Position numbers and translations under genes: made by a program. Under the pieces are notes generated by a model, which saw only the letters and a program-made list of their open reading frames with translations, was not told where the DNA came from and made no database searches. A stretch of DNA of 64,000 nt from RPQJ01 sp963700045 (GTDB lineage: Bacteria; Pseudomonadota; Gammaproteobacteria; Steroidobacterales; Steroidobacteraceae). This document shows positions 50,416 to 58,518 of this stretch, one piece after another (position 1 is the stretch's first letter; each line of letters opens with the position of its first letter). The stretch spans positions 1-64,000 of the forward strand of contig CAVOWK010000002.1 of assembly GCA_963700045.1 (NCBI GenBank), in the 5' to 3' direction.

Positions 50416-52100
50416 CGGGTTGCCTCAGGTTTGGTGCGACCCGGCGGGTCGGCAAGCGTCGCGCCCCAGTCGACCTGGCCGAGCGCGGCATGGAGATCGT
50501 CGTGGTATCCGCCCGGGCCGACGAGATCGAGCAGGCCGGCCTTGTCGAGTTTCGCCTTCACGCGCGGGTTGGCGCCGCACAGGATCACGTCGACGCCGCG
50601 GCGCTGCAGGTCGCGCAACGCCTCCTCCAGGCTCTGGATCCCGGTGATGTCGATAAAAGGCACACGCCGCAACACCAGGACCAGCTGCTGCGGATCCGTG
50701 TGCGTCTGCGCCAGCGAGCGTTCGAACGTGTCGACCGCGCCGAAGAAGAACGGCCCGTCGATCGAATAGACCATGACGCCGGGCGGCAATTTCGACCATT
50801 GGCGCCGCTCGAGCGCCACGTCGAGTTCCGCGCCCTCGAGCGGCGACACTTCGACCGCCGTCGACATGCGGCGCAGGAACTGGAACATCGCGAGAATCAC
50901 GCCCACGTTCACCGCGAGCACGAGATCCGCGAAAATCGTCAGCATGAACGTGATCAGCAGGACGGCAACGTCGGCACGCGGTGCGCGACGCACCATGCCG
51001 GCGAAGTGCGGCACCTCGCTCATGTTCCACGCGACCACGAACAGCACTGCGGCGAGCGCAGCCAGTGGCACGTGCTCGGCCAGCGGCGCCAGGAACAGCA
51101 GCACGAGCACCAGCGTCAGCACGTGCGCCAGGCCCGCCAGTGGTCCGCTGCCGCCGTTGCGGACGTTGGTCGCGGTGCGAGCGATCGCTCCAGTCGCGGC
51201 GAAGCCGCCGAACAGCGGCACAGCGAGGTTGGCGATGCCCTGCCCGATCAGCTCCTGGTTCGAATCGTGGCGCGTGCCGGCCATGCCGTCGGCGACGACG
51301 GCGGACAGCAGCGACTCGATCGCGCCCAGCATTGCGATGGTGAACGCGGGACCGATGAGCTCCAGCACGCGCGGCAGCGTGATCACCGGCAACGAGAGGT
51401 TCGGCAGTCCGCGCGGGATGCCGCCGAACTCCGTGCCGATCGTTGCCACGTCCGCGAAGTGAAAGGTCGCCTGCAGGACCGTCGCGAGGATCAATGCCAC
51501 GAGCGGACCCGGCACCCGCTTCAGCCCGGGCAGTTTCGACGAGAACAGGACGGCGGCGAGACTCACCGCGCCGAGGCCGGCCGTATGCCAGTGCACCTGC
51601 GGCATGGCCTGCAGCAGCAGCCACACTTTCTCATGGAAGTGCTCGCCGCCCGTCACGGGCAGGCCGAGGAAATATCGCCACTGGCCGACGAAGATGATGA
51701 CGCCGATGCCCGCGGTGAAGCCCGTGATCACGGGATCGGGAATGAAGCGGATGATGCCGCCCATGCGCGTCAGGCCGAGCGCGAGCAGTATCGCTCCCGC
51801 CATGAACGTGGCGATCTGCAGGCCGTCGATGCCGTGCTTGGCGGTGACGCCCGCCAGGATCACGACAAACGCACCGGTGGGTCCCGCGATCTGCAGCCGG
51901 CTGCCACCGAGCAGCGTGACGAGCCCGCCCGCGATGATGGCCGTGTAGATGCCCTGCTCCGGTTTCGCGCCGGAAGCAATCGCGAACGCCATCGCGAGCG
52001 GCAATGCGACGACGCCGACGACGAATCCCGCGACGAGATTGCGCAGCCAGTGCTCGCGCCGCAATAGTCCGGCCCGCCAGGCCTCGCGAATTGCAATCAT
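50412..52100 (-). CDS. SulP family inorganic anion transporter
   Basis: Inner-membrane transporter of the SLC26/SulP family, 562 residues. Some 10-14 helices span about 20-420 (FVVGVVALPLAMAFAIASG, SRLQIAGPTGAFVVILAG, which is the family signature region), and a cytosolic STAS domain occupies the last 130 residues (VMVYSIDGPFFFGAVDTFE, RVPFIDITGIQSLEEAL). Substrates of the family include sulfate, bicarbonate and dicarboxylates; which applies here is not clear. Its ATG overlaps the hydroxy-acid oxidase stop, and its stop overlaps the next start, both as ATGA. Confidence 0.94.
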   Translation of the reverse strand: MIAIREAWRAGLLRREHWLRNLVAGFVVGVVALPLAMAFAIASGAKPEQGIYTAIIAGGLVTLLGGSRLQIAGPTGAFVVILAGVTAKHGIDGLQIATFMAGAILLALGLTRMGGIIRFIPDPVITGFTAGIGVIIFVGQWRYFLGLPVTGGEHFHEKVWLLLQAMPQVHWHTAGLGAVSLAAVLFSSKLPGLKRVPGPLVALILATVLQATFHFADVATIGTEFGGIPRGLPNLSLPVITLPRVLELIGPAFTIAMLGAIESLLSAVVADGMAGTRHDSNQELIGQGIANLAVPLFGGFAATGAIARTATNVRNGGSGPLAGLAHVLTLVLVLLFLAPLAEHVPLAALAAVLFVVAWNMSEVPHFAGMVRRAPRADVAVLLITFMLTIFADLVLAVNVGVILAMFQFLRRMSTAVEVSPLEGAELDVALERRQWSKLPPGVMVYSIDGPFFFGAVDTFERSLAQTHTDPQQLVLVLRRVPFIDITGIQSLEEALRDLQRRGVDVILCGANPRVKAKLDKAGLLDLVGPGGYHDDLHAALGQVDWGATLADPPGRTKPEATR

Positions 52101-53266
52101 GCCCTGATCAGGTGTGGACCGAGTTCATCGAGGGAGTGACAGCCGAGCAGCGTCATCGCGCGCTCCATCTCGACGCGCAGCAGGCTGAGCGCGTGAGCCA
52201 CGCCTGCCTCCCCGCCCGCCGCGAGGCCGTAAAGGGCTGCGCGTCCCAGCATCACGGCGTCGGCCCCGAGCGCGACTGCCTTGAGCACGTCCGACCCGCG
52301 ACGGAACCCGCCATCGACGATGATCGACAGCCGGTCGCCGACTTCAGCCGCGCACTGGCCGACGAGTTCGATGCCCGTCGCGCACGAATCGAGCTGCCGT
52401 CCACCGTGGTTGGAAAGCACGATGCCGTCGGCGCCCGCCTCCACGCTGCGCTTGGCATCCTCGACGCAGAGGATGCCCTTCAGCACCAGCTTGCCCTGCC
52501 AGCGGCCGCGCATGCGTTCGATGTCGGCCCAGGCGAGCGTCGGGTTGATCTGCGTGCCCATGAACCGCACGCCCTGCAGCGCCGATCGTGCGCCTGCAGG
52601 CAGGAATTCGGTGAGGTTGGAAAATTCGGGGGCGCCATGGGGCAGCATCACCTGCCACAGCCAGCGCGGATGCAGCAGGACGTCGAGCACGCTCGAGGGA
52701 CTCAGCTTGAGCGGGCGCGAGTAGTTGCGCTGGTCCCACTCGCGCGCGCCGAGCGCCGGCACGTCGACCGTCACTACCAGCTTGTCGCAGCCCGCCGCCT
52801 GCGCGCGTTCGATCAGGCGGTCGGAGGTCTTCTGGTCCTTGAGCGGATACAACTGGAACCAGGAGGGCCGCTGCAGCTGCGGATTCAGCGCAACGACGTC
52901 GTAATTGCTGACGGTGCTGAGCGTGAAGGCGATGCCCGCGGCGTCGGCGGCCCTGGCCAGCGCCAGGTCGCCCTGCGGCCACACCATCCCGTTGAAGCCC
53001 GTGGGCGCGATGATCAAGGGCAAGTGCAGCGCGTCGCCCAACACGGTACGGGACAGGTCCGGCAGGCCCGTGCCGACCAGCATGCGTGGCAACCAGGTGA
53101 TGCGCTCGAAGATCGAGCGGTTGCGCTTCAGCGAGACCTCGTCCTCGGCGCCACCCTCGAGGTACTCCATTTCGAACCGCGGCAGCCGGTTCTGCGCGAC
53201 CCGCCGCAATTCCTCGATCGAGAGCGCGCGGCGGAAGTCCGCGCCAGCGTAGTACCGTCGGGTCAT
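52097..53266 (-). CDS. FMN-dependent alpha-hydroxy-acid oxidase/dehydrogenase
   Basis: TIM-barrel flavoprotein of the lactate dehydrogenase (LldD)/glycolate oxidase family, 389 residues. Opening RYYAGADFRRALSIEELRR resembles LldD. The FMN and active-site segments are IIAPTGFNGMVWPQGDLALA, LVLKGILCVEDAKR (Lys), and VLSNHGGRQLDSCATGIEL, with the catalytic His and substrate-binding Arg. The C-terminal HALSLLRVEMERAMTLLGCHSLDEL is typical. The ATG at 53266 overlaps the preceding dehydrogenase stop (ATGA). The frame is open far upstream, but there it is only antisense-like sequence. Substrate probably a short hydroxy acid such as lactate. Confidence 0.93.
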   Translation of the reverse strand: MTRRYYAGADFRRALSIEELRRVAQNRLPRFEMEYLEGGAEDEVSLKRNRSIFERITWLPRMLVGTGLPDLSRTVLGDALHLPLIIAPTGFNGMVWPQGDLALARAADAAGIAFTLSTVSNYDVVALNPQLQRPSWFQLYPLKDQKTSDRLIERAQAAGCDKLVVTVDVPALGAREWDQRNYSRPLKLSPSSVLDVLLHPRWLWQVMLPHGAPEFSNLTEFLPAGARSALQGVRFMGTQINPTLAWADIERMRGRWQGKLVLKGILCVEDAKRSVEAGADGIVLSNHGGRQLDSCATGIELVGQCAAEVGDRLSIIVDGGFRRGSDVLKAVALGADAVMLGRAALYGLAAGGEAGVAHALSLLRVEMERAMTLLGCHSLDELGPHLIRA

Positions 53267-54210
53267 CGTCGTGCGTCGTCCTGCACCATCTGGGTGATCT
53301 TCGTGGCCGTCTCCAGCGCGCGCAGGCCGTCCTCGCCGGTGACCACCGGCGGCGTGCCTTCGCGAATGGACCTGAGGAACGCCTCGATCTCGAATTTCAG
53401 CGCGTCGCCCTGGTCGTACGTGCGTTCCTCGATCAGCACCTGGCCCTTCGGCACGTTGGCGCCCGCGGGAGGCTTGCGCACGATGGTGAGCACTTTCTGC
53501 TGCAGATCGATCGAGATGTATGCATCGTCCTGGAACACGCGCAGCTTGCGCTCCATCTTCATGCTGACGCGGCTCGCCGTGGTGTTCGCCACGCAGCCGT
53601 TGGCATAGCGGATGCGGGCGTTGGCGATATCGAGACCGGCCGAAAACACCGACGCACCCACGGCGTCGATCGACGCGATCGGCGCGCCGACCAGGCTCTG
53701 GATCAGGTCGATGTCGTGAATCATCAGGTCGAGCACGACATTGACGTCCGTGCCCCGCTCCTTGAACGGCGCGAGGCGGTGCGACTCGACGAACCGCGGC
53801 GTGCCGAGCGTACCCGCGAGCGCGAGGATCGCGGCGTTGAAACGCTCGAGGTGCCCCACCTGCAGGACGCGGCCGACGCGTGCCGCCGTGTCGACGAGAC
53901 TGCGGGCTTCTTCGAGCGTGGTGGTGATCGGCTTTTCGACGAGCACGTGGATGCCGCGTTCGAGGCAGTGCTGCGCGATCGGATAGTGCAGGGGCGTCGG
54001 CGTGGCGATACTCACCGCATCGACCTCGCCGAGGATGTCCCGGTAGTCCGCGACCGCGCGGCAACCGGTTTCGGCGGCAACCTGCTCGCGGTTCGCGGCG
54101 CTCGCGTCGACGACGGCGACGAGTTCCGCTGCCGGCAGCGACGCGTATTTCTGCGCGTGGAACCGGCCCAGGTAACCGACGCCGATGACCGCAGTCCGAA
54201 CTTTCTGCAT
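53263..54210 (-). CDS. Gfo/Idh/MocA family oxidoreductase
   Basis: NAD(P)-dependent sugar or sugar-nucleotide dehydrogenase, 315 residues. The Rossmann motif is AVIGVGYLGRFHAQKY at the N-terminus; the substrate Lys is in VLVEKPITTTLEEARSLV, followed by VLQVGHLERFNAAIL and VVLDLMIHDIDLIQSLVG. The YLGRFHAQKY opening resembles GnnA-type enzymes that oxidise UDP-GlcNAc at C3 for modified lipid A; no lpx or gnnB gene is nearby, so this is only a suggestion. Start chosen at 54210 (MQKVRTAVIGVG). First gene of the coupled cassette. Confidence 0.9.
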   Translation of the reverse strand: MQKVRTAVIGVGYLGRFHAQKYASLPAAELVAVVDASAANREQVAAETGCRAVADYRDILGEVDAVSIATPTPLHYPIAQHCLERGIHVLVEKPITTTLEEARSLVDTAARVGRVLQVGHLERFNAAILALAGTLGTPRFVESHRLAPFKERGTDVNVVLDLMIHDIDLIQSLVGAPIASIDAVGASVFSAGLDIANARIRYANGCVANTTASRVSMKMERKLRVFQDDAYISIDLQQKVLTIVRKPPAGANVPKGQVLIEERTYDQGDALKFEIEAFLRSIREGTPPVVTGEDGLRALETATKITQMVQDDARR

Positions 54211-54290
54211 GTTCTGGGGCCCCTGGCTGCCCTGTGCGCCACGATCGACGATGATACTCAATGACGGGTCTTGCGGCCGGTGCGTCTTAC

Positions 54291-54318
54291 CCTCACGATC
54301 AGGCCCTCACGATCAGGC
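54291..54318 (+). repeat. Perfect 14-bp tandem duplication
   Basis: CCTCACGATCAGGC occurs twice in direct succession in the spacer between the divergent Gfo dehydrogenase gene and the small membrane protein gene. It probably arose by slippage, but could be a paired protein-binding site. Confidence 0.8.
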
Positions 54319-54359
54319 GGCGGTCCCCGCGGCCGAGCCACAGCGACGAGGTCCAGACC

Positions 54360-54620
54360 GTGATCAATCCGCGCCAAGATCGATTCTGGCTGCTCGCCGC
54401 CCTGCTGTTCGGCCTGCTGGTGCTGCCATTCCTGGTGCATGTCACCGGCGTGTACGTGCTCGGCCCGTATGCCGACGGCGGTGCAGCTGCATTCTTCGGC
54501 AGCTACCTGCGCGGACTCGTCACCCTGCGCTGGTATTCCTGGGTCCTTGCGCTCGGACCACTCGTCATCGTCGCGTCGTGGGGTATCCTTGGCAGGTGGG
54601 CTTCCTCGTCACGGGGGTGA
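54360..54620 (+). CDS. Small membrane protein, unknown function
   Basis: 86 residues from a GTG start (54360) that has CGAGG 8 bases upstream. Two hydrophobic segments (about 8-28, LLAALLFGLLVLPFLVHVTG, and 57-77, WYSWVLALGPLVIVASWGIL) flank a loop with GPYADGGAAAFFGSYLRG. No known domain recognised. It is divergent from the dehydrogenase cassette and its last 12 bp overlap the 3' end of the next gene on the other strand. An upstream ATG (54261) would add 33 non-hydrophobic residues. Confidence 0.55.
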   Translation: MINPRQDRFWLLAALLFGLLVLPFLVHVTGVYVLGPYADGGAAAFFGSYLRGLVTLRWYSWVLALGPLVIVASWGILGRWASSSRG

Positions 54621-54911
54621 GCCTCGCGACCAGGCATACAGCGCCGCCAGGCAGGCCAGCGCGACCCACATCGCCCCGGCCGCCCAGTGCCGCCAGGCGG
54701 TTGCGCGCGCCTGGCCGATGAAACTGACGGCCGCGAGCGCGGTCAAACCGGCGAAGATGGCCACGTATACTGCCAGCAGCGGTAACTCCGCGCGAAAACG
54801 CGGGGTTTCGCCCGACAGCACCAGGAACACGATCAGCGTCGCGCCGAGGCCGAAGGTCGTCGCCACCGACGAGCCGAGCACGATGGCGGTCAATACAGTG
54901 AGGGGTCGCAC
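54609..54911 (-). CDS. Small three-helix membrane protein, unknown function
   Basis: 100 residues from a GTG at 54911 (MRPLTVLTAIVLGSSV). Three hydrophobic segments are seen at about 5-30, 43-65 and 77-95; the second loop contains FIGQARATAWRHW. The frame is open to 55085, but that extension is polar and overlaps the Prc start. Family not recognised. It converges on the 54360-54620 gene and is divergent from prc. Confidence 0.55.
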   Translation of the reverse strand: MRPLTVLTAIVLGSSVATTFGLGATLIVFLVLSGETPRFRAELPLLAVYVAIFAGLTALAAVSFIGQARATAWRHWAAGAMWVALACLAALYAWSRGSPP

Positions 54912-55033
54912 GGATTCACTCGCTCCGGGGTGGGTCCGGCCCTTGATTGGGTGCCGGGGTGTCTCTAGCCTAGCGTTCCGGCGGACCACTGCGCGTCCGC
55001 CGTCCGGTCCGATGTCTGCCGAGGAATTGTCAA

Positions 55034-57202
55034 GTGTATCAGCCAGCTGAACAGGGGCCGTCCCCGTCGTCACCCTCGCCCGCAACCCGCCGCGGGGTCA
55101 ACCGCGCGGGCGCGGCGGTGCTGGTTGCGCTGCTCCTCGCCGTGGGAACGCTGCTGCTCGGCACTGCCCGGTCGCCGTCGGCTACGGCCAATGCCACGAC
55201 CACCACCGATTTCGCGCCGACCGAGCGGCACGCCAAGGTCGCCCGGCTCGTGAGCAGCATGTTCGAGCGCTCGCATTACCGGCAGGCCCCGGTCAACGAC
55301 CCGGTGTCGTCGCTGGTGCTCGACCGCTACCTCGAATCGATCGACGGCAGCCGCAGCTACTTCCTGGCGAGCGACATCCAGGAATTCGAGAAGTATCGCT
55401 ACGAACTCGACGACGCCATCACCACCGGCAGGCTCGAGCCAGCCTTTGCGATCTTCAACCGGTTCCAGAGCCGCAACCGCGAGCGCATGGCCTACGCGCT
55501 CAAGCTGCTCGAGACGGAGCCCGACTTCAAGGTCGACGAGTCGTTCGAGTTCGACCGCGAGCACGCGCCATGGGCCGCGTCCAGCGACGAGCTCGACGAA
55601 CTCTGGCGCAAGCGTGTCAAGAACGATGCCCTCTCGCTGATGCTCGCGGACAAGACGTGGGCCGAGACGCGCGACGTCCTCAGGAAGCGCTACGAGCGAG
55701 TCGCGAAGCGTTCCGAGCAGATCACGGCCGACGACGTGTTCGAAAACTTCATGAACGCCTTCGCCCACGTATTCGACCCGCACTCGAGCTACTTCTCGCC
55801 GCGCAATTCGGAGGAATACCGCATCGCGATGAGCCTGTCCTACGAGGGCATCGGCGCGTCGCTGCAGTCGATCGACGACTTCGTGACCATCATGGAAATC
55901 CTGCCCGGTGGTTCGGCGCAGCAGAACGGCGAGCTGAAGGCCAACGACCGCATCCTTGCCGTGGGCCAGGGCAAGGACGGCAAGATGGTCGACGTCGTCG
56001 GCTGGCGTCTCGACGACGTCGTGCAGCTGATCCGCGGCCCGAACGGCTCGTTCGTGCGCCTGCAGATCCAGCCGGGCAATGCGCCCCCGGGCACGCAGGA
56101 ACACATCCTCACGCTGCCGCGCACCAAGATCACGCTCGAAGCGCAGGCGGCCAAGAAAGAGATCCGCAAGGTGAAGCGCGGCGACCAGGAGCTCAAGGTC
56201 GGCGTCATCACCGTGCCCTCCTTCTACCAGGACTACAATGCGCGCGCGGCAGGAGACGACGAGTTTCGCAGCACCACGCGCGACGTGCGCAAGCTCCTCG
56301 ACGAGATCAGGGCCGAAGGCGGGGTCGACGGCCTCGTGCTGGACCTGCGCGAGAACGGCGGCGGTCACCTCTCCGAAGCCATCGGCCTGGTGAACCTGTT
56401 CGTGCCCAAGGGCCCGGTCGTGCAGTTGCGCGAAACCGGCGGTCGCGTCGAAGTGCTCGAATCCGAGGACAAGGCTGCGGCCTACTCCGGGCCACTCACG
56501 ATCCTCGTCGATCGCTTCAGCGCGTCGGCGTCCGAGATCTTTGCGGCCGCGATGCAGGACTACGGCCGCGGCCTGGTGATCGGCCAGCAGACCTACGGCA
56601 AGGGCTCGGTGCAGAACCTCTACCCGCTCGACCGTTACGCGATCGGGCAGGACCCGGGCTATGGCCAGCTCACGGTTACGATCGGCATGTACTACCGCGT
56701 GACGGGCGACAGCACGCAGAACCGTGGCGTGATGCCGGACCTGGCGCTGCCCTCCGCCATCAGCACCGACGAAGTCGGTGAAAGCTCGCGCGATGGCTCG
56801 CTGCCCTGGAACCGCATCCGCTCGTCGGACTTCAGCCGCGAAGGCGCGTTCACCCCGCTGCTGCCTGAACTGCAGCAGCAGCACGACGCACGCATCGCCG
56901 GCGATCCCAACTTCCAGTTTGCGGTCAGCGAAATCTCCGCGCTCGAGAAGATGCGAACGGAGAAGTCCGTCTCGCTGAACCTGGCCAAGCGCAAGGCCGA
57001 GCGTGAGGCCCGCACGCAGGAACAGCTGGCACGCGAGAACGCGCGACGGCAGACGCTCGGCGAGCCGGCCCTGAAGGCGGCCACCGAGATCAAGGATCCG
57101 CCGGACGCGATCCTGGGCGAAGCCGCCGAAATCACGGCTGACCTCTCCCAGCTCGAGCCGAAGTTCGTGGCGAGGGCCAGCGGCTCCGACAAGGGCGGCT
57201 GA
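55034..57202 (+). CDS. prc: Carboxy-terminal processing (tail-specific) protease Prc
   Basis: Periplasmic S41A serine protease that degrades SsrA-tagged exported proteins and regulates peptidoglycan hydrolases; 722 residues. An N-terminal signal-anchor (about 24-45) precedes the helical domain (FAPTERHAKVARLVSSMFER), a PDZ domain (about 250-335, EILPGGSAQQNGELKANDRI) and the catalytic domain (LRENGGGHLSEAIGLVNLF). Ser498 in DRFSASASEIFAAAMQDYG and Lys523 in QQTYGKGSVQ form the dyad. The C-terminal DUF3340-like region is helical. The GTG at 55034 has GAGGAA 7 bases upstream. Confidence 0.95.
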   Translation: MYQPAEQGPSPSSPSPATRRGVNRAGAAVLVALLLAVGTLLLGTARSPSATANATTTTDFAPTERHAKVARLVSSMFERSHYRQAPVNDPVSSLVLDRYLESIDGSRSYFLASDIQEFEKYRYELDDAITTGRLEPAFAIFNRFQSRNRERMAYALKLLETEPDFKVDESFEFDREHAPWAASSDELDELWRKRVKNDALSLMLADKTWAETRDVLRKRYERVAKRSEQITADDVFENFMNAFAHVFDPHSSYFSPRNSEEYRIAMSLSYEGIGASLQSIDDFVTIMEILPGGSAQQNGELKANDRILAVGQGKDGKMVDVVGWRLDDVVQLIRGPNGSFVRLQIQPGNAPPGTQEHILTLPRTKITLEAQAAKKEIRKVKRGDQELKVGVITVPSFYQDYNARAAGDDEFRSTTRDVRKLLDEIRAEGGVDGLVLDLRENGGGHLSEAIGLVNLFVPKGPVVQLRETGGRVEVLESEDKAAAYSGPLTILVDRFSASASEIFAAAMQDYGRGLVIGQQTYGKGSVQNLYPLDRYAIGQDPGYGQLTVTIGMYYRVTGDSTQNRGVMPDLALPSAISTDEVGESSRDGSLPWNRIRSSDFSREGAFTPLLPELQQQHDARIAGDPNFQFAVSEISALEKMRTEKSVSLNLAKRKAEREARTQEQLARENARRQTLGEPALKAATEIKDPPDAILGEAAEITADLSQLEPKFVARASGSDKGG

Positions 57203-57254
57203 CGTCCGGACGGGCGTCCCGCGACATAGGCCCGGAACGGTCGAAGGATCGTTG

Positions 57255-57292
57255 GTGTTGTACTTGACTACAACACTACACTTCCATACCAT
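57255..57292 (+). promoter_or_regulatory. Promoter with overlapping palindromic operator before RND operon
   Basis: A perfect 8-bp inverted repeat, GTGTTGTA-CTTGAC-TACAACAC (57255-57276), overlaps a -35-like TTGACT (57264-57269). A -10-like TACCAT (57287-57292) follows 17 nt later. The layout fits a TetR- or MarR-type repressor that blocks RNA polymerase; no such regulator gene lies in the window. The start codon of the adaptor is 32 nt further. Confidence 0.75.
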
Positions 57293-57324
57293 CGCGTCCA
57301 GATAGACCGATCCACAGGGGCTCG

Positions 57325-58464
57325 ATGTCCATGACCAAGCAATTCCTGCCGGCAGCCGACCCGCGACGCAACTCCGTACGCTGGCTGGCGCTGGTCACCC
57401 TGGTGGGCGTGCTGGCCGCCGGCTGCAGCAACGGCAAGGCCAAGGACAAGGAAGGCACCGCGGCGAAGGAAACGACTGTCCCGGTCGAGGTGCAGCCGCT
57501 CCAGCGCGCCGAAATGGTCGCCGTGTATTCCGGCACCGCGCCCATCGAGGCCCACGAAGAAGCCATGGTCGTCGCCAAGGTCGGCGGCGAAGTGCGACAG
57601 ATCTTCGTCGAGGAAGGCGACTCAGTGCAGTCCGGCCAGGTACTGGCGCGCCTCGATGGCGACCGCCTGCGTCTCACCCTGGCCCAGACCGATGCCAACC
57701 TGCGCAAGCTCGAGCGCGACTACAAGCGCACGCTCGAACTGGCCGAGAAAGGCCTGGTGCCGAAGAGCACGGCGGAGAACACCAAGTACGACCTGGACGC
57801 CCTGCGTGCCGGCTACGACAGCGCCCGCCTCGAACTGAGCTACACGGAAATCCGGGCGCCGATCAGCGGCGTGGTGTCCGCCCGCAACATCAAGGTCGGC
57901 AACACGATCCGGCCCAACGACCCGACGTTCACGGTCACGGACCTCGATCCCCTGCTCGCCTACGTGCACGTGCCGGAGAAGGAATTCCGCAAGATCGCGC
58001 CGGGACAGAACGCCGAAGTCGTCATCGACGCGCTCGGCGGCCAGCGCTTCGCCGGAACCATCTCGCGCATCAGCCCGACCGTGGACCCGCAGACGGGCAC
58101 GTTCCGCGCGCGCGTCGAAGTCCCCGACCCCACACGCCGGCTGAAGCCCGGCATGTTCGCGCGCGTCAACATCGTCTACGAACGCCGTCAGGACGCACTG
58201 CAACTGCCGCGCACCGCGATCCTCGATGCGGACGGACAGCAGTCGGTCTTCGTCGTCGCGAACGGCAAGGCGGAGCAGCGCCCGATCCGCACCGGTCTCT
58301 CCAACGGCGGCTGGATCGAAGTGCTCGAAGGCCTCAAGGGCAGCGAGCAGGTGGTCACGGTCGGCCAGGCCGGACTCAAGACCGGCACGCTGGTGAAGGT
58401 CGTTGGCGACAGCGCGGCCAAGCCCGCCGCTACCGTCGCGACTGACCAGGCCAAGGCCAAGTAA
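57325..58464 (+). CDS. RND efflux periplasmic adaptor lipoprotein
   Basis: Membrane-fusion protein, 379 residues, first gene of a second RND operon. Lipoprotein signal ending VLAAGCSNG with Cys34 as lipidation site. The barrel-sandwich halves are VAKVGGEVRQIFVEEGDSVQSGQVLARLDGD and IRAPISGVVSARNIKVGNTI, separated by a short helical hairpin (about 110-160). Beta-barrel and membrane-proximal domains follow (PQTGTFRARVEVPDPTRRLKPGMFARVNI). An ATG at 57331 is an alternative start. The C-terminus is Ala/Lys-rich. Confidence 0.92.
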   Translation: MSMTKQFLPAADPRRNSVRWLALVTLVGVLAAGCSNGKAKDKEGTAAKETTVPVEVQPLQRAEMVAVYSGTAPIEAHEEAMVVAKVGGEVRQIFVEEGDSVQSGQVLARLDGDRLRLTLAQTDANLRKLERDYKRTLELAEKGLVPKSTAENTKYDLDALRAGYDSARLELSYTEIRAPISGVVSARNIKVGNTIRPNDPTFTVTDLDPLLAYVHVPEKEFRKIAPGQNAEVVIDALGGQRFAGTISRISPTVDPQTGTFRARVEVPDPTRRLKPGMFARVNIVYERRQDALQLPRTAILDADGQQSVFVVANGKAEQRPIRTGLSNGGWIEVLEGLKGSEQVVTVGQAGLKTGTLVKVVGDSAAKPAATVATDQAKAK

Positions 58465-58518
58465 GCAGGCGGTGCGGGACGCCGCGCGGGCGGCTTCCCC
58501 GGCCCCGGGGACGAATCC

